A DNA stretch of 43,351 nucleotides from Candidatus Bathyarchaeota archaeon BA2 (GTDB lineage: Archaea > Thermoproteota > Bathyarchaeia > Bathyarchaeales > Bathyarchaeaceae): assembly GCA_001399795.1 (NCBI GenBank), contig LIHK01000014.1:24292-67642 (forward strand), written 5' to 3'. The notes beneath the pieces were generated by a model. The model had not been told where the DNA came from, did not search any database, and saw nothing but the letters and a program-made list of their open reading frames with translations. The translations under genes were made by a program, and so were the position numbers. Positions 1-9,341 of the stretch are shown here, in pieces. Position 1 is the stretch's first letter. Each line of letters begins with the position of its first letter.

Positions 1-357
1 ATAGGCGCGTTTCATCCGGTTGGTTCGAATATTATTGTTATGAATAGGGCTCCCCTCAAGGTTGCCGTAAAGAACACAGACAAGACGACCTTCAACTCCT
101 ACTGCTTCCATTTACTTCTCCACGAGTATCTCCACTCCCTTGGATACATAGATGAGAACAATGTGAAGGAGCTAACCCAAGAAGTGTGCATGCTCGCCTT
201 AGGGAAGGCCCATCCAGCCACCGTAATGGCTGAAAGAGGCATCGCCACTTATTCCCCAAAGGTTACGTACTTCACAGAGGAGTTTCCCCTTCCAAGAGAG
301 CTTCAAATAGAGATAGTGAAAGACTTTGACAGGTCAAGCGTGGGGTACATTCATTAG
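1..357 (+). CDS. HExxH-motif putative metalloprotease, C-terminal part
   Basis: The frame is open from the first base of the window, so the 5' end is missing; the first ATG seen, at 40, is probably internal. The visible part holds HEYLHSLGY (H28, E29, H32 counted from that ATG), an HExxH signature typical of zinc-dependent metallopeptidases, followed by about 70 mostly charged residues. No membrane segment is visible in this part. The third zinc ligand cannot be assigned. The gene ends about 55 bp before the next one on the same strand. A role as a small soluble protease is inferred from the motif only; the motif can also occur in inactive homologues. Confidence 0.55.
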   Translation: MGAFHPVGSNIIVMNRAPLKVAVKNTDKTTFNSYCFHLLLHEYLHSLGYIDENNVKELTQEVCMLALGKAHPATVMAERGIATYSPKVTYFTEEFPLPRELQIEIVKDFDRSSVGYIH

Positions 358-414
358 TCCCCTCGTCAACATTTAATGATTCGTTTGTCTTGTAAAAGAT
401 AGAGAGGGACGTGT

Positions 415-1094
415 TTGGGCAAAGTTTTAATCATAGCACATAGAGGAGCCTCCGCCTACGAACCTGAAAACACTTTAAGGTCGGTGAAGAAGGCGCTGGA
501 GCTAGGCGCGGACATGGTTGAAGTAGATGTCCGCGCAAGCAGGGACGGACACATAGTAGTAATGCATGACGCTGTGGTGGACCGAACCACCAACGGAAAA
601 GGATACGTCAAAGACATGACTCTAAAAGAGTTGAAGAAACTGGACGCAGGTTTAGAGGAACCTATCCCAACCTTGCAAGAAGTTGCTGAACTGGTAAGAG
701 GAAAAGCCCAGCTTGTTGTGGAAATAAAGGTTCCAGAAATCGAGGGAAAGGTTCTTAGGATAATAAAGGAAAATGAACTGGACAGGCAAACTCTTATCAC
801 ATCTTTCCATCACCCGATTTTAAAGCGAGTCAAAGAGTTAAATCCGAACATAAGGACTGGAGCGATTGTAGCGTCGCGCCCCATCAAAGCAGCACAGTTA
901 GCATTGGACGCCACTCCAATGCCTTGTTTCCAAAGCATGTCTACGTTGACTCCCAAATGGTGGAAGAGGCTCACAGACATGATTTAGCTGTTTATCCTTG
1001 GACGGTTGATACCTTGAATGAGATAGAGCCTTTGATCAAGATGGGTGTCGATGGAATCGTAACAAACAAGCCAGACGTACTTATTTTGCCTTAA
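415..1094 (+). pseudogene. Glycerophosphodiester phosphodiesterase, frameshifted
   Basis: TTG start with a GAGAGGGA ribosome-binding site just upstream. GDPD family enzymes hydrolyse glycerophosphodiesters to glycerol 3-phosphate and an alcohol. Visible family motifs are HRGASAYEPENT near residues 9-20, VEVDVRASRDG with the metal-binding E/D pair, and VVMHD. The first frame stops at 987 after STLTPKWWKR. From about 955 another frame continues as MVEEAHRHDLAVYPWTVD and ends GVDGIVTNKPD...LP at 1094, the normal GDPD C-terminus. Adding one A to the AAA run at 955-957 restores a single protein of about 226 residues, the usual family length. It is either a one-base assembly error or a recent pseudogene. 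Its restored 3' end overlaps the convergent gene by 14 bp. Confidence 0.8.
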
Positions 1095-2442
1095 CACGCA
1101 CGCCTATGCCTACACCGCGGTAAGAGAAGCCAGCATCCTCACAGTCTTTGGGATTGAAAACGTTTCTACCGTCGACTATTACAAGTGTGGCAAGGACACT
1201 TTTAAGCCAGTCTAAACGGATATCGACGTATTCCTTATGACGGGTCACGATGACCATGCAGTCCTTGTTTCTTAGGGCATCTTCCAAGTCGTCCGTGAGA
1301 ACTACCCCTTCAAACTCTTTAACAAATGGATCATGCACCACCACTTCCTTGCAGACACCTTTAAGGAGGTTGTAAAGGGGCAACGCCGGCGTGTTTCTCG
1401 TATCATCGGAGTCTCCAAGGAATGCGAGACCCAGTATACACACCCTTGCGTCTTGTAGCTTCACGCCTTTCTCATGCAATGCTTCTTCTACCAAATCCTT
1501 CATATGTTGCGGCATGAAATCGTTTATCCTCCTGCTTTCGACAAGAATCTTAGGCGTGAACTTGGAGCCCCCATAAGCGTCAAGACTGTATTTTAATAGC
1601 CATGGATCCTTGGGGAGGCAGTGTCCTCCAGTACCTGCGCCTGGGATATGCATCATCCTGTATGGGTTCTTTGCAGGATCGGATGGGTCGTTGGGCAGTG
1701 AGTTCACGAAGCGCCTAACCTCGTGGACATTGACGCCGAGGCTCTCACATATCAAGGCAACTTCGTTTGCGAATGCGATGTTAACGTCGCGGTAGGTGTT
1801 CTCGGTGACCTTAGCTACTTCCGCCGTAAGACAGTCGGTTGGAAACAACTCCGCCTTGACGATGTTCCTGTAGAATTTGACGCCACGTTGAGTGCATTCA
1901 GGGGTGAGCCCTCCTACAATCCTCGGCATGTAGACCAAGTTATGAAGTAGGCGGCCGATCATAACACGTTCATAGGAGTACACAAGGTTGAAGTCTCTGC
2001 CTGCTTTCATTCCAGAGGACTCTTCCAATATCGGTTTTATGATATGGTTAGTAGTTCCCGGGGCTACGGTGGATTCTATGATCATTACTCCCTTTTTCAT
2101 GTGTCTTCCAACAGCTTGAGATACTTCTTTTAATGAATTGTACTGCGGCTCATGTTTTTCGTCAACTGGTGTCTGAACAACAATGATGATTACATCAGCT
2201 TTCTTACAGACGGAAATGTCGTCGGTAACCCTGAAGCTGCCCTTCCTCACCACCTTTTCAATGAGTTCCGCTAGGCCCGGTTCGTCGCCTCCGATGGGGC
2301 ATTTACCTGCGTTGAGATAATCGATCTTCCATCCTGACCGCTTAGACTTTCTTTGTACCCCAATAACGTTGAAGCCTTCGTTAGCGAACATGGCAGCCGT
2401 CGAAATGCCTGCATATCCCATGCCTATGACCACAATCTCCAA
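1081..2442 (-). CDS. UDP-glucose/GDP-mannose dehydrogenase family protein (WecC-like)
   Basis: 453 residues, full length for the nucleotide-sugar dehydrogenase family, which oxidises the C6 hydroxyl of a UDP- or GDP-sugar to a carboxylate in two NAD-dependent steps. The N-terminal Rossmann domain has a GMGYAG nucleotide-binding turn at residues 7-12. The central domain carries GTGGHCLPKD with the catalytic cysteine at C275, and the C-terminal domain has ILGLAFLGDSDDTRNTP. Exact substrate (UDP-Glc, UDP-ManNAc or GDP-Man) is not decidable; an N-glycan or surface polysaccharide role is inferred. Start is TTG at 2442 behind a GAGG element. An A/T-rich TATA-like stretch lies near 2488-2500. Confidence 0.88.
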   Translation of the reverse strand: MEIVVIGMGYAGISTAAMFANEGFNVIGVQRKSKRSGWKIDYLNAGKCPIGGDEPGLAELIEKVVRKGSFRVTDDISVCKKADVIIIVVQTPVDEKHEPQYNSLKEVSQAVGRHMKKGVMIIESTVAPGTTNHIIKPILEESSGMKAGRDFNLVYSYERVMIGRLLHNLVYMPRIVGGLTPECTQRGVKFYRNIVKAELFPTDCLTAEVAKVTENTYRDVNIAFANEVALICESLGVNVHEVRRFVNSLPNDPSDPAKNPYRMMHIPGAGTGGHCLPKDPWLLKYSLDAYGGSKFTPKILVESRRINDFMPQHMKDLVEEALHEKGVKLQDARVCILGLAFLGDSDDTRNTPALPLYNLLKGVCKEVVVHDPFVKEFEGVVLTDDLEDALRNKDCMVIVTRHKEYVDIRLDWLKSVLATLVIVDGRNVFNPKDCEDAGFSYRGVGIGVRVKAK

Positions 2443-2539
2443 GTTCCTCAGTCTCCATCTCTCTCATACATTTCAGAGTTCAGCAACTTTTATTTTTTTA
2501 TGAAGCTGCGCATAATCATTTGGTGAGAACATTTCTCTG

Positions 2540-2556
2540 AGGGTCTTTTGGACCCT
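2540..2556. promoter_or_regulatory. Inverted repeat AGGGTC-N5-GACCCT
   Basis: Perfect 6-bp arms around TTTTG. It lies about 100 bp upstream of the nucleotide-sugar dehydrogenase start and about 125 bp past the end of the GYD-domain gene, both on the minus strand. It could be a regulator site upstream of the TATA box or a hairpin at the 3' end of the GYD transcript; the sequence alone does not decide. Confidence 0.3.
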
Positions 2557-2682
2557 TAACAACAACTTGGGACACTCTTCCACCTCATGTAGATTCTAAA
2601 GACACGCTAGACTACAGCTTATGTCTTTTGGAGTATATTCCAATTTCCGTATCGGAAAAGAAAAGGGATAATTCAGGACTTT

Positions 2683-2919
2683 TCAGCGGGGAATTGCCGT
2701 TAAGGTTTCTGTCGTGTACTGTGTATCAAAGCCAACTTTCCTGACGAAATTCATAGCCGCTTCCACATCAGGCGCCTCAAAAACGATGACGCCGTCGTAC
2801 CGCCCAAAGGTGAAGTACACATCGCGGATAGTAACACCCTTGGGAGCTTTGAGTTTTTTAAGGTATTCAACGGCTTCAGTACCCTTTCCCTTCGGCACCA
2901 AAAGTGTTAGAAACAGCAT
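2683..2919 (-). CDS. GYD-domain small protein
   Basis: 78 residues beginning MLFLTLLVPKGKG. The ATG at 2919 is preceded by AGAGGAATT at good spacing, so it is preferred over a longer reading frame reaching 3021. The sequence FTFGRYDGVIVFEAPDVEAAMNF is characteristic of the GYD family of small ferredoxin-fold-like proteins (DGV/IV...E..D...A). Biochemical function of the family is not established. It stands alone, with no operon partner. Confidence 0.7.
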   Translation of the reverse strand: MLFLTLLVPKGKGTEAVEYLKKLKAPKGVTIRDVYFTFGRYDGVIVFEAPDVEAAMNFVRKVGFDTQYTTETLTAIPR

Positions 2920-3426
2920 AATAATTCCTCTTATAAGAATACACAGACTTGTGAACTTAAGGTTTAAGCTTAGTTCGCGACTCGATGTTAGCGGTACAAC
3001 CCTGTTCCGAGACGCCGACACTGTATTTATCCAAAACTTTAAGCATGACTACGAAAGCGCGTGATATCGGAACTTTCCAAACATACACATGACATCTTTG
3101 CGCGTGCGCATTTGTCGTATGTTATGATATATGCTGCTTTCAGTGTACTCTGCGTCTGGATTTTAGGTGTTTGTTTCTGCATTGATTTTTTAAATTTAGG
3201 GATCATGAGGAAGGTTTGGGTACTTGTTGATAAAGATTCGTAGGCGTTAGTGTAAGAGGCTCTGTTAAACCTTCGGGACTTCTAAGCTAACGGGTAAGTT
3301 TTAACTATCGGGACGTAAGTGTGATTGCAAAGCTATGTTTGTATCATGATATAAAATTTTAATTCATCTATACCATATATACAAGCGCACCCAATTTGCT
3401 AAAAAAGAATACAGAGGTTAAGATCG
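2920..3426. other. Intergenic region without a convincing gene
   Basis: About 500 bp between the GYD gene and the GH13 gene. A short hydrophobic open frame at 3061-3243 (+) has no ribosome-binding site and no recognisable family and is not called. A TATA-like CATATATAC at about 3373-3381 probably serves the GH13 gene at 3427. Confidence 0.5.
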
Positions 3427-5193
3427 ATGATAAGTAAGCCTCGAAGACTAAGCGATGTTGACTTCACTCCCTCAGGTAAGGTTTTTCCTTCACCTGAAGA
3501 CTGGCGGGATCAAGTGATATATTTTCTTCTTGTAGATCGTTTCAATAACCCGTATATAAAGGGCGAGCCTTTCAAGGAGGAGCCTCATGAGGAGCAAAGA
3601 GATATCGAGGAGAGGAAGAATTGGCAGGGTGGCAACCTAAGGGGAGTTATGGAAAAGTTGGGGTATATCCAGGACCTTGGCGCTACCGCTATCTGGCTTA
3701 GCCCTGTCCTGAAGAACAGAACAGAGTCCGACTCCTATCATGGATATGCCATCCAAAACTTTCTTGATGTAGATCCACGGTTCGGCACGCTTAAGGACTT
3801 AAGAAGACTAATTCAAGCCGCGCACAAAAGAGGCATGTATGTGATTCTCGATATAGTTGTGAATCACACGGGCGACAACTGGTATTATAAAGGGTACGAG
3901 CAGGCCAGTCCCCCATATAGAGATAAGCCTTATGGGTTCGGAGGCTGGAGAAAGAAAAAGCCGGACAAACCAGTTCGGTGGCCTGACGATGCCGTTTGGC
4001 CAGAGGAGTTTCAGAAAGAAGATTGGTATAAACGACAAGGTGAAATTACAGACTGGGGAGACCGTACGCAATACCTTAACGGAGACTTTTTCGTCCTAAA
4101 GGAGCTTGACACCCCTGGCCCAGCGGTTCGCAGGGCCCTTATTGACGTATATAAGTGGCTAATCGCCAAAACCGATGCGGACGGTTTTCGCGTTGACGCA
4201 GCGAAGCATATTGAAACCTGCTTCTTTGCAATCTTTTGTTCTGCGATCAGGGAATACGCATTCTTCATCGAAAAGAAAAATTTCTTCGTATTTGGTGAGG
4301 TACCTGGTGAGGATGTTTTGATGGAATCTTACATAGGGCCAAATACGCCGTCTCCTTCAGGTGAGTTTTTCTTGGGGCTGGACTCTGTGCTTGATTTCCC
4401 GCTATTCCATGTTCTTCCTGACGTAATCAAGGGCTTCAGGTCTCCCGATGAGTTGAGAGAACGATATGGAAAGTTACGTGGCACCCTAAGCAGCCACGGT
4501 TTGGCGAGCAGATACTACGTAACCTTTCTGGATAATCACGACCAGACCCGGCGCTTCCTCCATAACAATCCTTACATAGACCAAGTTAAACAGGGGATTG
4601 GATATCTGCTTACAAGTCTCGGCATCCCTTGCATTTACTATGGAACCGAACAGGGCTTTAATGGCAGTGACTACAGAGACGAATACACAAAACGGAAAGA
4701 TGGCTTTAGTGACGCTTTTGTACGTGAGTGTATGTTTGGAGGTAAATGGGGAGCCTTTAAGTCTGTTGGAGTTGACTGCTTCAATCAGAATCACGAGATC
4801 TACAAGTTCGTAAGGAAAGTTGCCGATATTAGAAAAAATGAGCCGGCCCTCAGATATGGGCGCCAGTATTTTCGTGAGGTGTCAGAAGACGGTGTCAATT
4901 TCGCGTATCCGTCCCGTCATTCATGCTCCTTAGCCTACTCCCGAATTTTGGACGGCGATGAAATTCTTGTCGTACTTAATACAGACGTAGAGAACAAAAG
5001 GAGCGACTATGTTACGGTTGACAGGAATCTTTCGCCGCCGGGGAAAAAGATGAAAAACTTGTTAGACGAGGACGCAAAACCTTTGGTCATCGGGGAAATC
5101 AGAGGAAGAAGTTTCGTTAAAGTGGACACATCGCCCTGCGGTATAGTGATTCTGAAAACATTTGAACCGCAAAAACCTTTTAGTAGTCTTTAA
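3427..5193 (+). CDS. GH13 family glycoside hydrolase (alpha-amylase/cyclomaltodextrinase-like)
   Basis: 588 residues. All four GH13 conserved regions are present: I DIVVNH at 142-147; II DGFRVDAAKH with nucleophile D257; III FVFGEV with acid/base E291; IV FLDNHD with D372. No signal peptide or membrane segment is seen, which suggests cytosolic action on alpha-1,4-glucans or maltodextrins. The start of the catalytic domain (DQVIYFLLVDRFNN) lies only about 28 residues from the N-terminus, so there is no large N-terminal carbohydrate-binding domain; a beta-sandwich domain follows region IV. Exact specificity (alpha-amylase, neopullulanase, cyclomaltodextrinase) is open. Monocistronic. Confidence 0.9.
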   Translation: MISKPRRLSDVDFTPSGKVFPSPEDWRDQVIYFLLVDRFNNPYIKGEPFKEEPHEEQRDIEERKNWQGGNLRGVMEKLGYIQDLGATAIWLSPVLKNRTESDSYHGYAIQNFLDVDPRFGTLKDLRRLIQAAHKRGMYVILDIVVNHTGDNWYYKGYEQASPPYRDKPYGFGGWRKKKPDKPVRWPDDAVWPEEFQKEDWYKRQGEITDWGDRTQYLNGDFFVLKELDTPGPAVRRALIDVYKWLIAKTDADGFRVDAAKHIETCFFAIFCSAIREYAFFIEKKNFFVFGEVPGEDVLMESYIGPNTPSPSGEFFLGLDSVLDFPLFHVLPDVIKGFRSPDELRERYGKLRGTLSSHGLASRYYVTFLDNHDQTRRFLHNNPYIDQVKQGIGYLLTSLGIPCIYYGTEQGFNGSDYRDEYTKRKDGFSDAFVRECMFGGKWGAFKSVGVDCFNQNHEIYKFVRKVADIRKNEPALRYGRQYFREVSEDGVNFAYPSRHSCSLAYSRILDGDEILVVLNTDVENKRSDYVTVDRNLSPPGKKMKNLLDEDAKPLVIGEIRGRSFVKVDTSPCGIVILKTFEPQKPFSSL

Positions 5194-5311
5194 GCCTACG
5201 AGAGCAAAATTGACTTTGAGTTTAATGTGCGCGTGCATACGAACACTTGCAAAAAGGGGGAGAAGGGGGAGCGTAGGTCTCCCTTAGCTTTCGCCGTTAA
5301 TTAGTCTGCAT

Positions 5312-5497
5312 CTACGCAGATACTATCAGTTGCCACTTCGTATCTTTCCCGCATGAGCTGCACGGGGGAAAGTTGTCGCCCTTAGAGAGGGGAATATTTT
5401 GGTTCTTGCAGTTCGTGCAGATGAACAGACCCGAAAGTGGGCTATCCTTGCCAATTTCGTATGTCTTGCGGGCTTCTCCTGCAACAGCCATCATCAT
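5312..5497 (-). CDS. Small zinc-ribbon protein
   Basis: 61 residues with two knuckles, CTNC (about residues 27-30) and CSSC (about 46-49), in the pattern GLFICTNCKN...LSKGDNFPPCSSCGKDTKW, a typical small zinc ribbon. It begins at a triplet of ATG codons. Immediately upstream, in another frame, lies a second copy of the same domain (5494-5619), so this may be the C-terminal half of a tandem zinc-ribbon protein rather than a complete gene. No enzymatic role can be assigned. Confidence 0.6.
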   Translation of the reverse strand: MMMAVAGEARKTYEIGKDSPLSGLFICTNCKNQNIPLSKGDNFPPCSSCGKDTKWQLIVSA

Positions 5498-5635
5498 CCA
5501 GTTGCTGATCCACAGTCAGCACATGGTGGGAATCTTTCACCTTTTGAGAGGGAAAATATTTCGCCGCAGCCAGTGCATAGGTATAGCCCAGACTCAGAAC
5601 TCTTCCCGCCTGTTTTGAATTATCAAATACGGCAT
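5494..5635 (-). pseudogene. Second zinc-ribbon copy, out of frame
   Basis: The minus strand from 5619 to 5494 encodes FKTGGKSSESGLYLCTGCGE followed by IFSLSKGERFPPCADCGSATG, closely parallel to the 5312-5497 product. The frame has a stop just before the F and two stops after the last G, and no start codon. An ATG at 5635 is in the frame of the downstream copy, so two compensating one-base shifts would join ATG, copy 1 and copy 2 into one protein. It is either a decayed tandem gene or a region with base-calling errors. Confidence 0.5.
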
Positions 5636-5747
5636 TTTTATCAATTGATTCTTTATATTACGTTTGGATTTATAATTTTTGGTAAATTCTTAGGCGCGCG
5701 CATGTTATGTGCACATTTGGAAAGTTCTGATATTGCGGCGCCTTCCA

Positions 5748-8700
5748 TCAAGGCATAGCGACGTATATTTTTTTGTCGTCCAGCCTACACTCATGCCACT
5801 CTGCTTTGACTTCGGACCGTTCCCTGTGAACGTAAACCTTCTTGGCTCGAACAAGCTCCGCCATTTCGGTTAGGTACGGTTCCAACAGTTTCATGCTTGC
5901 CGGGTCTAGTTCCGCAACGTGAACCGCTTCCAGTATGTCGGTTGGCATGAATCCCAACTCTTTTCGAAGGGCTTGAACTCTGCGAGCTAGGTCACGCATG
6001 ACGCCCTCGCCCAATAAAGCTTCATCCCGGTGCGTGTCAAGTAAGACGTGTATGCCGTTGTCAGTGGTCAACGTCCATCTCTTCATGTCAACTTTTGGAA
6101 GCTCCTCCCCGTACTTAACCTTCTTTACATTTGCAAGCTCGAGAAACAACTCTTCGAGATTCTTCAAGGCTTTCTGGACCTCTTTGGGTGCTACGACAAT
6201 GGCTTCCCTTAACGGCCATCGACGCTTCAACTGAGCGGATTGCCGAGCGGAATACACCAAGGGAACACATCTTAGCAGAGTTTCAAACTCCTTTTCTAGA
6301 GGCAAATCTTGAAGAGTCTCGTCTGGTGTGGGCCAAGCTTCAAAGTTCACGGACTCGGGGAGGGTTTTGTCTAGTTCTTTGTAGACCTTCTGGTACATGG
6401 CTTCGCTTAGAAATGGCGTTGCAGAATTAAATAGAAGAATAAGGGTTTTCAGGGTGTGCCAGAGGGTTGCGTAGACGGCTAGTCTGCGGTTAAGGGTTTC
6501 AGGGTCGTCGCTCCATAGGTCTCTTCGAACCATGGGAACGTACTGTCGGCTCAGGACGTTAACAACAAACTCTTCTAGTTCGGAAAGGACAAAATTAAAC
6601 TCACAAGCCTCAGCTTTCTCTGTAACTTCCTTCACCGTTCCTTGCAGCTTTGACAGAAGCCAGCGATCCAACGTTTTCAGACCCTTGTTTTCCTTAGCCC
6701 ATTGAAGCGTGTGTCTTCTCGGATCAAAATGGTCGTATTCGGCGTTTTGCATGAAGAACCGATGCAGATGGTAAAAGGTGCTGAGAACCTGGTAGGGGCG
6801 TCCCTTCAATTCTTCTGCGTCGAAGTTCATGGAATCGATGGGAGAGCATTTCCACAACACGTAGAATCTGGAAACATCGGCTGAGCGTCCTTGAAGTAGC
6901 GGATTGACTTCTATGACGTTTCCAAGGCTCTTACTCATCTTTCTCCCTTTTGCATCCAAGACAAAGCCGTAGAAGAGGAAAGCTTTGTAAGGGGCTTCAG
7001 CGTTGCCCGTTAGTATCACGTGTTCAAGCAGAAGGGAGTTTGCCCACCCTCTGGTCTGGTCTATGGCCTCTGTCAAAAAGTCCACCGGAACAAACCTTCT
7101 GAACTCATCGTCCGTGAAGCTGGCGTAGGGCGAGGCGCCACTGTCGAGCCAGCAATCCAACACAAAGGACTCCCGTTTCATTTTTCCTCCGCATTTTTCG
7201 CACCTTAGCACCACACGGTCTATCCAAGGCTTGTGGAGCTCAAAGTCTTTACTTGGCAACTCCAGCGCCCTTTCAATCAACTCCTTTTTGCTGGCTACCA
7301 AAACCTTTGATCCGCATTTTTCACAAACCCAGATAGGCAGGGGTGTGCCCCAGACTCTTTCTCGAGAAATGCACCAGGGTTTTCCTTCCTTCAGAAAGGC
7401 TAGAAATCTGTTTTTGGGGCTTTCGTAGAAGTAGTTGACTTTCTGGGCTGCCTCCACAACTTTATCGTTTATTTTGTCTGTCCAGAGGAAGTATTCCCTA
7501 CGAGCCAGCCATACGAGCTTGTGGCGGGACCTCCAACACGTGGGGTATTCATGGCGAACCATCTTCACAGACAGCAGCAGTCCCCTCTTTCGAAGTTCCT
7601 CTACAACCCTAGCGTCTGCGTCTCGGGCGAACAACCCGGCGAACTCGCCAGCCTCTTCTGTAAATCGACACTCATCATCAAAGGGCACGTACATGGTTAA
7701 GCCGCGTTTCTGAGCTGCCAAGAAGTCGTCTTCGCCGTTTCCTGGAGACAGATGAACTACTCCGGTGGCGGTGGCAACGTCCACAAAGTCTTCGCAAACC
7801 ACTGTGTGAACCAAGGGTAACTTGTCCAGTTCTCTTTGTTTTGGAACCATGTCTTTGAAGGGATACTCGTATTTCACGCCCTCTAGGTCTTTACCCACCA
7901 CGACTTCAAGAATTTTGTAGCTTCTTACTCCAAGTTCCTCCATGATTGGTTCTACGCGCTGTTTTGCGAGGATCCATGTTTCGGTGTTTACCTTGACTTT
8001 GGCGTATTCTTCGTTTGGATGAACTCCCAGCATCATGTCTGTGATTATGGTGAAGGGCATGGTTGTCCAAACTAGGAAGTACTCATTTTCGGCTTCGCTT
8101 AGTTTGAGTTTAAAATGGAGGGACGGGTCTTCAACTTCCTCGTAGCCTAGGCCTACTTCGGCGTTGCTGAGGGATGTTTGGCAGTGGGGACAGTAGGCAA
8201 CAACGTAGTAGCCTTCGCCTAAGAGGTTTTGTTCCCAAGCTCTTTTGAGGTACTGCCACTCTCGCTCGATATACTTGTCGTAATGCGTCCAGTATGCCTT
8301 ATCATAGTTTATGAATAAGCCCAGTTTCCTGTCGGCTTCAAACCATTGACGATGGTACTTCATGATGGCTTTTTTGCACTCTTCAACAAAGCGTTCCTCG
8401 CCTATTCTCTCCAACAACTCTTTTTTGTTTTTGACGCCGAGGTCGTGTTCCACTTCCAACTCGATGGGCAGGCCTTGAGTGTCCCAACCCGCCCAGAAGG
8501 TGACGTAAAATCCCTGCATGGTTTTCATGCGGTATCGTAAGTCCTTTATCACTCGACCTCGAGCGTGGCCAACGTGTTGAACACCATTTAGGGTGGGCGG
8601 TCCCTCAACGTAGCCTAAAAGACCCGCGTTGGTTTTTTCTCTATATTCTGTCAGCTTTTGGAGAATCTTGTTTTTTTCCCAAAATTCACGAATTTCCTTT

Positions 8701-8768
8701 TCAAGCTCGAGCGGGTGGTAATCTAGCGTCAACCAACGTCTGGAATTAGCCTTGAATTTCGCGGCCAC
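5748..8768 (-). CDS. ileS: Isoleucyl-tRNA synthetase
   Basis: 1006 residues, class I aminoacyl-tRNA synthetase charging tRNA-Ile. HIGH-type signature HVGH at 65-68 in GPPTLNGVQHVGHARG; KMSKS at 610-614; the CP1 editing region with GWDTQGLPIE and TTMPFTI; zinc-binding CPHC, CEKCGSK and CEKCGGK pairs; a C-terminal anticodon-binding region (LDRWLLSKL). GTG start at 8768 with GAGAG immediately upstream. No operon partner; the promoter presumably lies in the A/T-rich region around 8815-8830. Confidence 0.97.
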   Translation of the reverse strand: MAAKFKANSRRWLTLDYHPLELEKEIREFWEKNKILQKLTEYREKTNAGLLGYVEGPPTLNGVQHVGHARGRVIKDLRYRMKTMQGFYVTFWAGWDTQGLPIELEVEHDLGVKNKKELLERIGEERFVEECKKAIMKYHRQWFEADRKLGLFINYDKAYWTHYDKYIEREWQYLKRAWEQNLLGEGYYVVAYCPHCQTSLSNAEVGLGYEEVEDPSLHFKLKLSEAENEYFLVWTTMPFTIITDMMLGVHPNEEYAKVKVNTETWILAKQRVEPIMEELGVRSYKILEVVVGKDLEGVKYEYPFKDMVPKQRELDKLPLVHTVVCEDFVDVATATGVVHLSPGNGEDDFLAAQKRGLTMYVPFDDECRFTEEAGEFAGLFARDADARVVEELRKRGLLLSVKMVRHEYPTCWRSRHKLVWLARREYFLWTDKINDKVVEAAQKVNYFYESPKNRFLAFLKEGKPWCISRERVWGTPLPIWVCEKCGSKVLVASKKELIERALELPSKDFELHKPWIDRVVLRCEKCGGKMKRESFVLDCWLDSGASPYASFTDDEFRRFVPVDFLTEAIDQTRGWANSLLLEHVILTGNAEAPYKAFLFYGFVLDAKGRKMSKSLGNVIEVNPLLQGRSADVSRFYVLWKCSPIDSMNFDAEELKGRPYQVLSTFYHLHRFFMQNAEYDHFDPRRHTLQWAKENKGLKTLDRWLLSKLQGTVKEVTEKAEACEFNFVLSELEEFVVNVLSRQYVPMVRRDLWSDDPETLNRRLAVYATLWHTLKTLILLFNSATPFLSEAMYQKVYKELDKTLPESVNFEAWPTPDETLQDLPLEKEFETLLRCVPLVYSARQSAQLKRRWPLREAIVVAPKEVQKALKNLEELFLELANVKKVKYGEELPKVDMKRWTLTTDNGIHVLLDTHRDEALLGEGVMRDLARRVQALRKELGFMPTDILEAVHVAELDPASMKLLEPYLTEMAELVRAKKVYVHRERSEVKAEWHECRLDDKKIYVAMP

Positions 8769-9008
8769 CTCTCATCCCGCGACACCCGCTTAACACCCAA
8801 GTGTTTGTAGCCAAATATAAAGTTTTTATGAACACCTAATAAACAATAGGTGTAGGCACGCGCTTAAAGCCTACAATTTTGTATGGGTGCTACTAACCGC
8901 GTTTTTAGCGTCTTTGTAGGCTACAATGAGAACTCTGGAGCACAGAGAAGCTCCTAGGAAATGTTTAAATTTGTATTCTATGTATTACTTGTATAGAGTT
9001 GATTAGAT

Positions 9009-9341
9009 GTGCAGAAAACCATCGAAAAATTAGTAGTTCCAGTTCGCTTCTCAAAAAGCGCGATTAAGAAAATCGATGAAACTGCGGAAAGGCTTGGATT
9101 AAAGTCGAGAAGCGCGTTGATCAGAGAGGCTACAGAGAAATACATTCAAGAAGTCGGGAGTCTTAAGGTTATTGAAATCAGGGACAACGTCGATCTACAA
9201 GATGCAAAGGCGGAAATTCTTGCCTATTTGAAGCGTCATGAAGAGGCTGAAACCTTCGACATTGCCAATGACCTCAGGTTAGATTTAGACCTGACAATCA
9301 AAGCGTTGAAGGAGCTTTGGGAAGAAGGCGAAGTCGGTTGA
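9009..9341 (+). CDS. Ribbon-helix-helix (CopG-like) regulator with winged-helix-like C-terminus
   Basis: 110 residues. The N-terminus (KLVVPVRFSKSAIKKIDETAERLGLKSRSALIREA split over residues 7-42) is a classic ribbon-helix-helix DNA-binding domain. The rest (residues about 60-110: EILAYLKRHEEAETFDIAND and LTIKALKELWEEGEV) looks like a winged-helix fold. Such two-domain regulators are common in archaea. GTG start. A TATA-like TTTAAATT lies at about 8962. The stop codon overlaps the TTG start of a small downstream frame by 4 nt, suggesting translational coupling. Regulatory target unknown. Confidence 0.7.
   Translation: MQKTIEKLVVPVRFSKSAIKKIDETAERLGLKSRSALIREATEKYIQEVGSLKVIEIRDNVDLQDAKAEILAYLKRHEEAETFDIANDLRLDLDLTIKALKELWEEGEVG

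Noticed and set aside
456-800. Long minus-strand frame opposite the GDPD gene
   Set aside because: Shadow of a clearly coding plus strand; serine/threonine-rich as typical for antisense frames.
3061-3243. 60-residue hydrophobic open frame (+)
   Set aside because: GTG start with no ribosome-binding site, no family resemblance, isolated between promoters.
5251-5285. GGGAG/CTCCC hairpin after the GH13 gene as a terminator
   Set aside because: Archaeal termination mainly depends on T-runs; the hairpin sits in a purine-rich tract without a T-run, so it is not called.
5399-5758. Plus-strand frames over the zinc-ribbon region
   Set aside because: They are the complement of CxxC-bearing minus-strand sequence and show no domain.
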